The notes under the pieces were generated by a model, which saw only the letters and a program-made list of their open reading frames with translations, had not been told where the DNA came from and made no database searches. From Allolobophora icterica (Eukaryota; Annelida; Clitellata; Crassiclitellata; Lumbricidae): DNA of 64,000 bases. The stretch covers positions 39,306,286 to 39,370,285 of the forward strand of contig OY744613.1 in NCBI GenBank assembly GCA_963556255.1, in the 5' to 3' direction. Below are positions 1-11,877 of this stretch, piece after piece. The position numbers and the translations under genes were made by a program. Position 1 is the stretch's first letter; each line of letters opens with the position of its first letter.

Positions 1-448
1 CCGCTACACTGTATAGATCTTGTTTGTTAAACGCCAACAAATATGGACAGAAATTATGTCGACAGCTTTCTCAGATTGCATTATCAGATCATCCAATGAA
101 CGTCAGAAAAAAAACCGATTTAACAAAAAAAAACTGAAAAAGTGGAAAATCAGACATGGTCGTTATATGGTTTAAACACGCCGCCTCACATACTAAGCTG
201 TAACGGATTCGCAACATTCTAAGGAATAAATCGAATAAGTGATGTAGAAAGTAGGCCCTAAGTCAAGAACACTTACTAATAGGCCTACGATACAGTCATA
301 ATCATTATGTTATACGTTACCTTGGTCAGTTGATTTAACGAAGTTCTAACACTTAGTCCATATCCAGCGCCACACTATGTTAAGATTTACTCTGTACAAC
401 ATATACAGTATAACAGTTTTACGTGCATATTATAACCAATGATTTCAG

Positions 449-569
449 GGTGATGTGTGTCGACAGACATTATGGAATTCACTCATTCGATTCTATGTCT
501 GTCTCAACGTAATGTGGACTTTGGGACACAGCGAAACACTAACGACTATGGAAGTCGACCTAGCACTGA
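449..569 (+). CDS. Exon 2 of a first, partial gene copy (copy 0)
   Basis: Acceptor 'tgatttcag|GGTGAT' and donor 'CTGA|GTAAGT' enclose 121 nt with an open phase-0-to-1 frame (GDVCRQTLWNSLIRF...). It differs from the copy at 28178-28298 at several codons, mainly in the C-terminal third (LTTMEVDLAL against LETIKSDLFH), with no stop or indel. No kringle follows in this copy within the window: homology with copy A ends at 1743, where a TIR-element end begins. It may belong to a separate paralogous gene whose exon 1 is off-window, or be a relic. Confidence 0.5.
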
Positions 570-847
570 GTAAGTACATTAACCGTTAATACATTTGCAC
601 AATGAGGAATTATCCCTAAGTTTCTCAGTAAATGGGAAGGAGTTATGCTGGTTACATATGTTTAAGTTTCTATCGGTGTGACCTCAGGAATATTATCCTT
701 GAGAAAGAAATGCATAGAGGCACTGAATAATGTGAATATCCTGCATCTGTAGAGAGTGAAACGAAAGAATGTGACCAGACAGGAAAGGATATAACATTAT
801 CTCCTAAGAACACCTAAGACTTTGAACACATTGATTATGAATTTCAT

Positions 848-952
848 GATGATGATCATAATGACGATGATAACAATGATAATGATGATGATGATGATGA
901 TGATGAAGAAGATGATAACAATGATAATGATGATGATGATGATGAAGAAGAA

Positions 953-989
<37 letters not shown>

Positions 990-1028
990 ATGATGACGTC
1001 GACGACGACGACGATGATGATGATGATC
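848..1028. repeat. (GAT)n-rich microsatellite, copy 0
   Basis: Imperfect ATG/GAT trinucleotide run ending in GACGTCGACGACGACGACGAT. Long reading frames here (poly-Met, poly-Ile, poly-His) are products of the repeat. It corresponds to the arrays at 28664-28812 and 28960-29168 in copy A. Confidence 0.95.
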
Positions 1029-1743
1029 AATCAATCAATAAAATTCGTTTATTCATACATTAAGCTGACACCGACGCAACTTAGAAATCTGTCATGAGAA
1101 TTACGAGGGTTGTGAGGATTTAAAAAAGCAATTAATCAACAAATTGCTTTACAGAGGCAAAGCTAAATGTTTTGCCATGTGTAATTAAAACATGCCATTC
1201 ATAGGGCTGTTGAAATCAACCTATCAATAAAAATAATAATTATTCTTTGTGGCTGGTTCCATTTTTGATTTTATTTATTCCACGTTATCTCTCGGAATCC
1301 CAGACGGTGGTGTACAGAAACCTAGGGTTTCGCTGAGGACTGGTTGTGAAGCAGCACTGTTCTGGAGAGTGCTATGTTGAAGGAGTTCTAAGTCCCGTTC
1401 TGTCGGGTTACGCTCATACATGACAGCCAATATGACGGACAGCGATCTAAAAATTAATTAGACTTAATAGCGTCTGTGAACTATCTCTCTAGACAATATC
1501 CATAGGCTACCGTGAACAACAGAACAAGAAGAAAGACAGTTCCGGTACATCGGTTAGATACCTTTGCTGAACTCTAATTTCTAAAGCGTCACTTGAAAGT
1601 TAAGCACAGAGCGACAGCTTATTCCATGATACTGCCAACGCTTTAAAAACACATTGGTTTATAATAGGTCATAGGAAGGCAAGCATAAAGACATACTTGC
1701 ATAGCGGCACTGTAATAGCTCCAACTTGTCAACTTTACAGTAA

Positions 1744-1925
1744 GGGGCCATCCATATATTACGTACGCAAAATTCCGGGAAAATTGGACCCCCTCCCTGT
1801 TCGCACGCGTACTTTTTTCCATCCCCCCACCTGCGTACGTGCAGTTGACGCACCCCCGTAAGACCAGCTGCAGAATGTGTCAGTTACACACGTCTAGGCA
1901 ACGACTGTCTGCACTTCAGTAACAA
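1744..1925 (+). mobile_element. One-ended remnant of ACGTACGC-TIR element
   Basis: Begins GGGGCCATCCATATATTACGTACGC after 'taa'. Aligns over about 180 bp with 46052-46225, including 'gaccagctgcagaatgtg' and 'gcgactgtctgcactt'. It shares its terminal sequence with the complete element at 8646-9810. No second terminus was found nearby. It marks the breakpoint of homology between copy 0 and copy A. Confidence 0.6.
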
Positions 1926-2900
1926 GTTTGCATACTGAAACACAGAGAAAACAAAGAAATCGCTAAAACAAGTAGCAAAATAATGTTTACAATTCTTGCG
2001 CCACAAATTTTTCTAGGATATAAGACCACTTTTATGGTTTTAACGGGTCAGGGTCTGTTTGGACATAAAACAACCCTGCTATAGTGTGTGCAAGTTGTGA
2101 AGCGTAAAATGTCCAAGTGACCTCGTGCTGCACGCGCTCGACATTCGCAAAGCACAAACATTAGAAAGAAACAAGACAAGGAAAATATAAGGTGCTGTGA
2201 GTTATCACTCCTGTCGTCACTGATATAAAGAAAAAGGCTTATACATTGTCTGGTGCTATAGTCTGGTGCGAAGCAGAATCGAACAGTGATGTTAGAAATA
2301 TAACAGTATAACATGCGAACTAATTGACCAATCCAAAATAATGACAGAGCAAAGAAACAAGTCAGCAACTATCAAAAACGCAATAATGACGTCCACCTAA
2401 TTATAACGCAGTAAGTCTTATATGCGAAAAACTACACTTTTATGGGGTGAAATTTACATCGAGATGTACAGGCAACATGAGCTGTAACGTAAGGGGAATG
2501 AAGTAACTCGTGATTCATAAGAACGATCTTGGGTGCCATTCCCAGTCACAAAGACGTTAAAGGGGAGTAAACCATATATAAATCCCCATGGTGCAACGCA
2601 TACGCTAGCCAACTCAAAGCTAAGGAGTATTATATGGTTAATCAGTGTAATACGTGTATGGTATTTCGTGCACCGTATTCTAACGTAATATCGTTGTGAT
2701 ATAATATTATCTGATCTGTGTTTGAACCAAACAAAAGTATGGAAGGCACAATCGATGACGACTTCCATTGTTGTGTGATCTTCCATTGTTGTGTGATGAA
2801 GCGCTATGTGCGTTACCACCAACGCGGTGTGGTTCGTTTCCAGACAATCATTGTGAACAAACATTATTAGCGCTATTCTCTATCCACTCTTGTGTTCCTC
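1926..2900. other. No gene recognised
   Basis: AT-rich sequence with a few chance ORFs (such as 2048-2368 and 2454-2864 on the minus strand) that show no domain. A short direct repeat 'cttccattgttgtgtgat' occurs twice near 2762-2797. Confidence 0.5.
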
Positions 2901-2904
2901 TTCT

Positions 2905-4740
2905 CTGCTTCACTATATATTACGGTATCGTATCGTATCTGTGAATCTGTCAAGCGCCGCTCACTGCTTAAACTATTCAGAGGCGCTCTCATCGTGACTA
3001 CAATGAGGGAAAAGAAGTCTTCAGGCAGCGGAGAGAAGAGAACGAGGTGCTAAGCAAAATCTTACTAAAAATTGAAAGGAAAAGGTCATTCAATAGAGTA
3101 GGGCCAAGAATGGCTGTAGTGGCTCTCAGACGCCTCAGATGGTGGAAACAGGAGCGCGTCAGGTGGTAAAAGTTCTCAGCAAACGACATGGTGCTGTCAG
3201 TGGTGACGCTTCAGTGACGGACACTGGAAGAAAATTTTAAAACAAATGAGGATACACTGCGTTTTAGAGTGCAAGATCAAGTTTAGGCAGTTTCTGTTTG
3301 GTGTCAAACCAGATCAGTTGGATCTTAGAGGCCTTGAGACTGAGTCGATTAGCTGACGTCCAAGCATGTAGATCAAGTGGCTGAAAGTCATTGGATCCAG
3401 AGAGGGGGATCTCCTCAGAGGAAGAGCCTTAGACAATGGTTTGGACATCATCCGCGTTGAGGTGACCAGAGGCAAGTTGTTTCGAAAATAGAGAAGGAAT
3501 GTCGGATGTGTAAAGTATATACAGAATGGGGCCGAGGACAGAATCATGAGGGACACCATACTCAATCCTGACCGAGGTCGTTCTGTAGTCACCAAGAACA
3601 ACTTTCTGGGAGCGATGAGACAAGCAGGATCTACAGAAGAGAAGAAAGGGACCACTGACGGACCACGACGCCTTAGAAGAATCTCGTGGTCCACCATGTC
3701 GAAGTACGAAGACACATCAAGGAGTGCGAGAAGTGTCAAGTGCGATCTGTCATTTGCAATATACATGTAGATGTTCGACTAACCCTGACTGACTAGGAGG
3801 GAGGAGCCCAGCCTACTCGAGGTTGGGCAAGAGTTGGGCTGAGACAAGCCTCTCAAGGGTTTCCGAGAGAAAGGAAATGTTTGATATAGGACGATAGGTA
3901 GAGCAGACTTGGGAGTAAAAATTTTTATTAGTTTTTTTAGGGCAGGGAAAACAATAGCCCACTTCTGAGAAAGTGGGACGTGGTCCTCTGCTAAAGACCT
4001 TTGAACATTAATGACAATGAACGGAGGAAGCGGGTCCAGTTCACGGGACTTCTCGTTTGAAGAGCTGTGAACAAGATGTAGATCAACCTCGAGGATGGGA
4101 CGAAAGCCGTCGAACTTGCTCTCAGTACGACTGAAATGTGGTGGAGACGAGTTGGCGGTTGAAGCACGAAGGCCCACGATCTTCTCCGTCATCATCCTGA
4201 GGAAGTCATCGGCAGAGAAGGCAGGACCCAGAAGACCTGAAATGGAGGACCAGAGGCGGTTCGAGTTCCTTGCATCACTTGCCACGAGGTTCTCCCAATA
4301 CTCCGCCTTCTTGCGGCGGTAGAGACGGTGAAGTGACCGGAGTTTGGTCACCCAAGCCAGGCGGTCAGCCAGGTCCTTAGAGCGACGGTAGCGTCTTTCG
4401 AGGTAGCGCGTGCGTCGGCGAAGCTGACGACAATCACCGTCGAACCACACGGCGAGGGATCGCAAACGCGTCTTGACCTTAACTGCGGGAGCAGATTATC
4501 CAAAAAACCTAGTCATAGTGGAAGAATAAAGGTCGAACAGGTCAGACATCGACAAGGCGTCCAACGAGGAGGAGGAGGCGGAGGCAAGTTTTGAGAAGCG
4601 AAGAGCGTCACAGAATGAATTGACCGGATTTGGGCCACGAGATTCTTCCAGCCTCGCTCCGTGCGAATGGTATGAATGGGTGTGAATGTAAGGGGCAAAA
4701 GGAGAAAAAATTAATTAAATGCATCCCAATTGATTTCGCT
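2905..4740 (-). mobile_element. LINE remnant with RT and pre-RT segments
   Basis: Minus-strand reading frames carry degenerate non-LTR reverse transcriptase motifs: LLDVSSYFDMVDHEILL, then in another frame GVPHDSVLGPILYILYTSD and NADDVQ, the last corresponding to the catalytic (Y/F)ADD. The frame at 3779-4465 resembles the basic linker between endonuclease and RT (RTRYLERRYRRSKD, YWENLV). The 3' end near 2970-2995 has the tail 'gagcgcctctgaatagttt' found at other LINE ends here. Several frameshifts make it inactive. The CR1/L2-like clade is a guess from motif style. Confidence 0.75.
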
Positions 4741-6056
4741 CCTTATGCTTGAATTAAAAAAATGTCATTCTTGTTGTTATTTAAGATACAAAAAAGGCCA
4801 GAAAAAATCTTCAAAAAAAGGTAGGCTTGTATTTCAAATTGCAGTCTCAAGTTGTTACTTATAGCTGCTAAGTTGCAAAACCCTTTTGCGGTTTCTCATT
4901 AAACGCAACACAGAGGATCAGCCTAATTGATAGGCCTATCTAGGCCTTAAAGGCCTAGATTTTGGAACGGTCATCCTGTATATTTTCTTAGTTTTTTACA
5001 TTATTTGCTCTCATCTTACTTTTCTATAATATCGCATGACGATCCTATGCTACATTGCTGTCGTATTGGATTGATCTTCTGGATTGAGAATAATTAAGAC
5101 TTTGGCTTTGGTTGCCATCGGTTGATACATTGCGCCTAAGACACCGGCGCCATAGATAAACTAAGTAACTATGTTAATCTAACAATCTCTGTAGAGAACC
5201 AATCGTAATATGTCTAGGCATCAATCGATAGTCGCTGGTAAATAAACCCGTGTATCATAATCGCAATTTGCGATCGTTTATTCAATGTGCGTCTCTGATA
5301 ATTCATCAGATTGAAGCGTTGCTGTCCAATTAACATACTTTATTTCCTTGCTCGAAAGTAACCAATGGAAGTATTTGGTTGATGAAATATTTCACTTCTA
5401 GTTATCTGAGCAAATGTTGGCTAAATGATGAATTTCCTCTTCTTAATGACATTTAGATGCTGTAGGCTGGCTTGTAAAACAACTCTTATTGGTTTCCTCG
5501 TAACGGCACCATACAAAGTTCTCATTACAACAGATCTCCAAATATTCAACTTGAAGAAATATTTTGGAGATCTGTCGTTAACTGTCGCAGATGAGGATTT
5601 TCGATATTTTGGGCATTCCTCACCCTGCCGCGACTTAGGACGGTTTATACTTCGGGTGAAGTATAATTCGTGTATTTTGAAAATTATCGGCTCGACGGCT
5701 AACATTTAGAAATCATTGTAACTATTTTATAATTTGTGATAATAGATGCGGCGCACCCTAATTAATTATTATAACTGCTTCTGTGCTGTTCTATTCAAAT
5801 AACTATGTTCTGCCAGGATCTGGCTAGCTTACTCCTCTCTTCTATTATAATCTTTCTGTCTCACTTGATTCATAGTAACTTCTCTCTTTATATAATTGGT
5901 CATTTTGCTTGACTGTAATATGTTTACCATGTGCAGCGCAGTGCGTTTACTAGTGCTTCTTAATAAAGAATGTGTACTTACTTACTTAAGCTGCACGTAT
6001 ACTATTATTATTATTACGCTGACTAAATGGCTGCGTTCATTTACTTTCGTTCTCAG
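4741..6056. other. Intergenic or intronic sequence without a recognised gene
   Basis: No supported exon. Contains an imperfect inverted repeat at about 5538-5577 (agatctccaaatatt ... aatattttggagatct), which explains why similar-length ORFs occur on both strands at 5421-5709. Two short TTAC direct repeats near 5976 resemble a LINE tail. Confidence 0.5.
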
Positions 6057-6243
6057 GTTCGGACGAAGTAAAACCATTAATCGATAAGAAATCTCCGGAA
6101 AAACCATTAATCGATCAGAAATCTCCGGAAAAACCATTAATCGATCAGAAATCTCCGGAAAAACCAAGTGAACTGGGAAAAAAGCCAAAAAAGTCGAAGG
6201 ATAAAAAATCTGGAACTACTCCAAGTAAAAGTAACCTTTAAAT
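6057..6243 (+). CDS. Candidate exon with Lys/Pro/Ser/Glu decapeptide repeats
   Basis: Acceptor 'ctttcgttctcag|GT' opens a phase-1 frame: SDEV, then three near-identical decapeptides KPLID(K/Q)KSPE encoded by a 30-bp tandem repeat (about 6070-6162), then a lysine-rich tail (GKKPKKSKDKKSG) and a TAA. A GTAAGT lies just after the stop, so the true 3' border is unclear. The entry phase equals the exit phase of exon 2 at 449-569, so it could be spliced to copy 0; that is inference. No known domain; it looks like a disordered stalk or linker. Confidence 0.45.
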
Positions 6244-7329
6244 TGTAAGTTAATTTGTATGTTTTCTTTTCTGTTTAATAGCAATTAGAATTACAATTAC
6301 GTTTCAATTCGAAATTCTTTTGAGATCTATAAGCGTCTAGAATGGAACTTGCAGCAGTTAGTACACTTGTGCACCAAATGTGAAGTCTGAGATCACGTGA
6401 CAGTCACTTGTGGACAAGTTATGAAGGTCTGAGATCAGAATACCAGCGATTCGGTTGGGTTTTCTAGATCGCATCGAACGATCAGCAAGATAACCAGAAT
6501 AAGGAGTTTTGTCCAAAATGAGTCTGAGCAGATAAGCTTACGTCTCCGTAAAACGTCATGTACTTTCTGAAACCGTAAGTTTTCGCATGAAGTTACTTGT
6601 CTCTAAATAGCATAGGCCTACCTTCCAAGAAATGACTACGGAAGCTCGCCGAAAATTTTAGACTTGAAAGTCTGATTCAATGAAGGTGGAATATTATTGC
6701 TGAGCGCTTTTGACCAATCAAGTAGTAGACATCCTTCGGTCACGGTCTAATTGCAAAGTTCGACCCAAATAAAAGAAGCAACTCATCGTTGATTTCCTGA
6801 ATTATGAATGTTGTAATGAGGCCGAAGAAGCACGTGTTTGGTGCATAAGGTAGAGGAAAAGCCATTTAAGTTCCACGTCATTAATGATTTAGAATTGATC
6901 AAGTGTCGTGTTGAAGAATACGGATGTCTTCCCAGTCAATGTGCTAACCACCAAGGGCGAGTGATTTCTAGTGGAGTACAGGGTAGTAGCTTCGCTGGGG
7001 ATATGGGGCGAAGCCCGAGAAGCTGAGGATTTTTCTTTGTAACAAATATTTTGTGTTAAAAATACTTTGTGTTAAATATATTTTGTGTTAATATATTCAA
7101 CAAATTCTGAATTTCCCAGTTTTACTGGAACGTGAATTTTTCCAACCTAATAATTATGTAGTCGACTTTTTGCGATTTTAACTAAAATAAACTCAGTTAG
7201 CAGGTACTTACTGAACAGATCCTGCATTTTTAGTGTCTCATAATTATTGAGTCACTTGACAGCTTTCACATTTTTTAGGTTTGTTTACAGGTTTGGTAAT
7301 TACTCTACACAGGTCCAATTCTTAATTAG
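6244..7329. other. No gene recognised
   Basis: AT-rich intron-like sequence. 'ttttgtgttaaa' is repeated about three times at 7049-7090. No domain in any ORF. Confidence 0.5.
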
Positions 7330-7760
7330 CTCCATTCCCAAAACAGTTAGCCTTGGGCGGCAGATTAAATCTGCCTGTGAATGTCTTCTAGATATTGAAA
7401 CTTTCCTCTTTCATGATTTTCCTGTACTTGCCTTTGTACAACTGGAGGACATGCCCTCTTCTCCACTCTTTTCAACCAGACTCCTTGTATCACCTGATTT
7501 AACCACTCAAGCCTACAATCTCACTCTCTGGTGTGATCCTGCAGATGTCCGGTGCCTTGCTATGCTGCCTTGGCATTACTTTTCAGCCACGTCTATCCAT
7601 CTCGAATCACATTTCCAACCTCTCGCGCATCTGCCTCATGCACATTCATGACCCCTACCGCATTCAACACTGCTTGATTTTACAACTGCATCCAATATCG
7701 CTACTTCTCTATTATTTCACTCGCCCGAACTGTTGTCACCAGGACACGCAAGCATCACCC
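7330..7760 (+). mobile_element. LINE RT C-terminal fragment
   Basis: Around 7550-7690 the + strand encodes SISNHISNLSRICLMHIHD, the post-RT motif also seen on the minus strand at 41998-42498 (CNHISNLSRSCFIHIRD). The frame is broken by shifts; no 5' part and no intact 3' end are visible. A short inactive fragment. Confidence 0.6.
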
Positions 7761-8442
7761 GTTCTTAGATCACATTCTTATGCATGGACCAACATTCCAG
7801 CTTCAGCCGACGAGTAAATTTGCTGCATATGACGCAAATAAAACACGAAGGGAAACGGAAGATGCTGAACCAAATGATATTTATTCATGGGGTTGAAAAG
7901 CACAATGCATAAAAGTTCAGTCTCTGCAGACAGCCGACTAATATGATTGTCGATTGCGTCGAACGGTTGAGCGGAATTATCCGGTGTATGACTGTTCTCT
8001 ACAAAATAGAGTCTGATATGCCGGTGAATATCCGATGGTGATCTGGAAAGTGGTCGTTTGCGAAGCAAATTAGTAAAATCTCAAAAGCAGTAAATGTTCG
8101 TCAGGCTCCAAAGTTTATATGTAAAATTTACCTTTTATTAGACAGCAATTCCAAAGACAAAAAAAAGAAGCAGAAAGAAGCAAAAGTGGCGGCGAAATTA
8201 TGTTATGTCTAAATGTAGGCGCAAATATGAATGTTTTGGCTGACAGTAGCGTCTTGTGTGGGTGTAGACTTAGGCCTACCAGTGGTGCCACATAGTTCCC
8301 AGTGACAGATTGTCATTTGAGGGATGGCATTCAAAGTAAACCTTCGAAGCGACAAAACTCTATAAATGCCTGTACTAATTAAGTACTGCTATAAACCACT
8401 GTACAGTATTCACACAACGTTCAACATTGTTTTTATTTTCAG

Positions 8443-8645
8443 AGCTACTGGTGCATCTGCTGTGCCCCAACAAACTCTAAAGTCAACTCCAAGTGAACCT
8501 GCCCAAATCGGAAAGTCAACTCCTGGCCAACCTGCCCAAACCATAAAGTCAACTCCTGGTGAACCTGCAAAACCTTAAAGTCAACTCCTGGCGAACCTGC
8601 CCAAATCATAAAGTCAACTCTTGTTGAACCTGCTCAAACCTTAAA
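8443..8645 (+). pseudogene. Candidate exon of KSTPGEPAQ repeats, frameshifted
   Basis: A strong acceptor 'gtttttattttcag|A' is followed by ATGASAVPQQTL and tandem decapeptides of the form KSTP(S/G)(E/Q)PAQ(I/T), encoded by a 30-bp repeat. A one-base loss near 8573 ends the frame at 8578, though the DNA repeat continues to 8645, where a TIR element interrupts it. The repeat resumes at 9811 in degenerate form. The period (30 bp) and Pro/Ser/Glu/Lys composition resemble the exon at 6057-6243, suggesting one repetitive low-complexity protein, now damaged. Confidence 0.5.
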
Positions 8646-9810
8646 GGGGTCATCCATATAGTACGTACGCAAAAAAATCGTATTTTCAGACCCCCCCCTC
8701 CCCCCCGTTTGGCCGCGTACATTTTGTGGACCCCCCCCCTGTGCGTACGTACAACTAAGCTCTACCCCCCCCCCCCCCCAAGAAAAAAATTAGCTAAATT
8801 AAGTCATCTATAAGATATTTAATTTACCGTAGGCGACGAATATTTGCGTTAAACATCATATTTGCTAGCTGAAATTTGTTAACTGTTATGAAGAAATAAA
8901 ATACTATTTAATACGAGAGAACAAGCTTCAGACAATAATAACCAAAAAGTTTATCGTTTCTGATCTGTCGAAAGTCCCTCCCTTTTCCGTTTCTCCTCCA
9001 AGCCAGTTTTTCCCGTCTCACGACCCCAGTCTGTTTCCCTCCACTCCCCCACCCTCCCCTCTTCCACGCTCCCTTGTGTCGCCCCAATAGGCCTGCCGAA
9101 CCGGCTCCACACCCGGTAGGGTAGAATGCAGGTCGGAAGGCAGAGAGCCGCTCATCGTGCACCCGACTCGGCCGGTGTCTGATTTCCTCGGCTCTGTAGC
9201 GGTTGTGGCGACCGGGTGGATGGAGGTGGGGTCCTTTGAGGCATCTGCTGTGGGTTGCTTCTGTTATGGCGAAGACGGGAGACGAAGCCGTGACATTGAT
9301 GTTTTCACAATAGTAAGTAAGTATCACACTAGGTGATAGAACTGGCAAATGAAAGTGTGTTTTGAGGGTATTACGACTTTAAATATTGTTGGAACATTGC
9401 TGAATACTATTAGGATAATATTACTTGGGAATCATCTGGAAAACATGTACTTAATTTGATTAATAAATCTGTGGGCTGAGATTGATTTATATGTTAATAG
9501 TGTTTATACTGCTACTTTGTAAGTAGGTGGCGCTGTAGTGTCTCATTCACAACACAGATTACCGGTAACTGCACATGGCTTTATATTATAATAATGAAAA
9601 TTAATGTCATCATCCGATTATAGTACAGTACAGAGTTATTTATAAAGTTATAAATAGGCTAATATGGATGTCATAATGAGACTTTTTTTGCGTACGTACA
9701 TTTAGTCGAGACCCCCCCTCCCCCCCCCCATACGCACCCGTACGCAAAATCGCATAAATCGCGGACCCCCCCCTCCCCCCTCAGTGCGTACGTACTATGT
9801 GGATGGCCCC
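8646..9810. mobile_element. TIR transposon (non-autonomous), ACGTACGC family
   Basis: Ends are inverted copies: left GGGGTCATCCATATAGTACG, right (reverse complement) GGGGCCATCCACATAGTACG, continuing TACGC. The 1165-bp element sits inside the 30-bp coding repeat. Flanks read ...ccttaaa|element|aaagtcaactcc, and removal with one AAA restores a normal repeat unit, so a 3-bp TSD (AAA) is likely. C-rich blocks lie just inside both termini. The interior (about 8900-9350) is moderately GC-rich without a recognisable transposase. Related single ends occur at 1744 and 46052. Confidence 0.8.
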
Positions 9811-10075
9811 AAAGTCAACTCCTGGTGAACTTGCGAAAATCAAAAGTCGACTCCTTGTTAAACCCGTGTATTAATTTCAAATCTGTTGAAACTTCCGAAA
9901 TTTTAAAGACAATTTCTCCTGAAACTCCCAAATCACAAAGTGAACTCATAGAAACCATACGCCAAGCACTTACGAATAGGCCTAAATCGTTATATTTCTG
10001 GTTGATTTTAAATATATATAATTTTGTTTGTTATGAACCAAAGTTGACAAATCGCAACTTCTTACAGAGATAGTA
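9811..10075 (+). pseudogene. Continuation of the decapeptide-repeat exon, degenerate
   Basis: Immediately after the TIR element the sequence resumes with 'aaagtcaactcctggtgaac' and drifts into related but decayed units (LKTISPETPKSQSELIETI). Frameshifts and a stop at about 9872 separate pieces. Best read as the 3' part of the exon broken at 8645. Confidence 0.4.
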
Positions 10076-10329
10076 TGCTACAGTAAAAAAGCATTAGTCT
10101 AGATTTAGTCTTCGAAAGGTAGAATACTATTTAGTTCCTAGAACATGTCGGAACAAAATTCTAGGTATAAAGCAGTGATTGTCCTTGTATGGAAGTTCAA
10201 AATCACGAGGTCATGGGCGTAGGCCATGGGTCCTAGGTAGGCCTACAATACCTGGAAATAGAGAGCGAAGAACGTGGCTGGGGTTACGTATAACCGCCTG
10301 TAAGAGTCTGCCGTCAGCCTCATCCATCA

Positions 10330-11480
10330 TTTGGTCCAAGTCTGGTTGTTGCATCGAGATAAAGTCCATTCTCTGCATTTAACGTAGGAATCGCCATAAT
10401 CTGTAGTAATCACTGAACAAGGCAAGGCCACGCCATGCTCGAAAGGCATAAAGTAGTTCCCAAATATTGTAGCACGGGTCACCTCGTGAATTGCATAAGT
10501 GAGAAATCCATGGGCACGTAAGATTCTTATAGCATGCGAAAGGCTGGAACAAGTGGCGATTAGCACACTAACGTGCGCTGTGGCTCTGCGGCCGTCTGTG
10601 ATGGTCACCAAGGATCACCATTTTGGTTACTCTATCGATTCCAAGTTGCTGAGGAGGATTCCTGTCACAAGCTCGTCGACGAAAGGTTATCATTTCACGA
10701 GATTTGTTGACATTAAGAGAAATATTGTTCTTTTTAGCCCATTCTGAGATATGGTTATATTCGTCTGAGACCGTATGTCTCATATTCTCTCCTGAGATCA
10801 GATAAATATATCGTCTGCATACTTGTCTATCTTGTTTGGGGGTGCAAAGGATGGAGATCTGAGGTTCCAACGAGGAAGGCGACAGGACCAAACCCTGACC
10901 CTTTGACGATACTTGCGTTGATGGTTGCGATGGAAGATAATTTCTTGGCATATAGCGTGTGATGTGTGCGGTCACGTAAAGACTCAATCATCCTGTTAAA
11001 AATTTGATCTGGGAAGTCCAGTTGGGAGAGTTTGTGCGCCAATGTGGAATGACGTAGGGAACCAAAAGCTTTGGAAAAGTCTAGAGAGATCACGGTAGCA
11101 TAATTGTTGGTAATTAATAGTTGAAAGACATGATGAAGTATGGCTATTAGAGCGGCAGTAGTGGATGCAGTGGCCGAAAAGCAAATTGATCCGCAATTAC
11201 ATATCAGGTATAGGATGGCGACATAAGGAGGGATAAATGTAGCCTTGGACAACTTCTTTTTCTATAATCCTGGACAGTATGGATACAATTGAGATTGGTC
11301 TGAATTCTGTGGCTGTCTTCGGTGCAGGAACTTTTGGGATAGGTTTGATTACAGCGGTTTTCCACTAAGTAGGGACGTGAAAGTTCGCTATTGATTTGTT
11401 TACAAGCGCTGCAAGTATGTTGGCATACAAAGGTGCTGCAATCTTAAGAAACCAGAAGGGCAAAAGGTCATGTCCAGTGG
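10330..11480 (-). mobile_element. LINE RT remnant
   Basis: The minus-strand frame 10827-11252 contains an RT block: ATVISLDFSKAFGSLRHSTL, FPDQIFNRMIESLRDRTHHT and GSGFGPVAFLV, corresponding to RT motifs 3 and 4. The overlapping frame 10568-10987 continues with thumb-like sequence (HISEWAKKNNISLNVNKSRE). At least one frameshift separates them. No endonuclease or tail was recognised. Confidence 0.75.
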
Positions 11481-11869
11481 CAGTATGACCTAACCGGTCA
11501 AGGATAAAGAAATCATGTCAATTACTGTTAGTAACTATTTGGCAATGCAACTTTGGAATTGACCACTAGATGGTTTAGATGTCATACTGAACAATAACGA
11601 GCATGTCTTCTAGGTGCATGTTATGTTACAAGTGTTTCTTATGTGGTTTGCAATATGAGTGACATGGTCGATCAAAGGAAATAAGCAAGTAAGTTGCTGT
11701 ACTTTCCACTGTACACAAAGCGTAGATCATGATTCTAAGTCGTCCTTGAGATTACCATGTATCTCGAGAGTTGTAGTCTTTTTTACCAAATGTGACAAAC
11801 AGAAAGCACAATCAAGATCTTAATAAAACACACGGTTTGGCAGCCATACAAGGTGCCGCCCTAGAGGGG

Positions 11870-11877
11870 GTTGCGGG
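11870..11877. repeat. hAT target-site duplication, left copy
   Basis: GTTGCGGG directly before the left TIR; the identical 8-mer follows the right TIR at 13124-13131. Confidence 0.9.

Larger units (their letters stand above)
1..1743 (+). repeat. Partial third copy of the gene's 5' region (copy 0)
   Basis: Positions 1-1743 match 27794 to about 30645 with the same order: 'caacaaatatgg...agaaattatgt', exon 2, the GAT-rich microsatellite, the 'gacgtcgacgacgacgacgat' junction, and 'catgatactgccaacgctttaaaaacacattgg'. Relative to copy A it lacks the hairpin element and several hundred bases before 'catgatactgcc'. Homology stops at a TIR-type sequence starting at 1744, before the expected K1 exon. 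Confidence 0.85.

Noticed and set aside
797..1097. Reading frames of poly-Met, poly-Ile or poly-His
   Set aside because: Translations of an ATG/GAT microsatellite; open in several frames and lost in paralogous copies of different length.
5421..5709. Two opposing 94-residue ORFs
   Set aside because: Antisense mirror images over an imperfect palindrome with no domain or splice context.
8900..9350. 146-residue minus-strand ORF as a transposase
   Set aside because: No DDE motif or helix-turn-helix; composition follows local GC content inside the TIR element.
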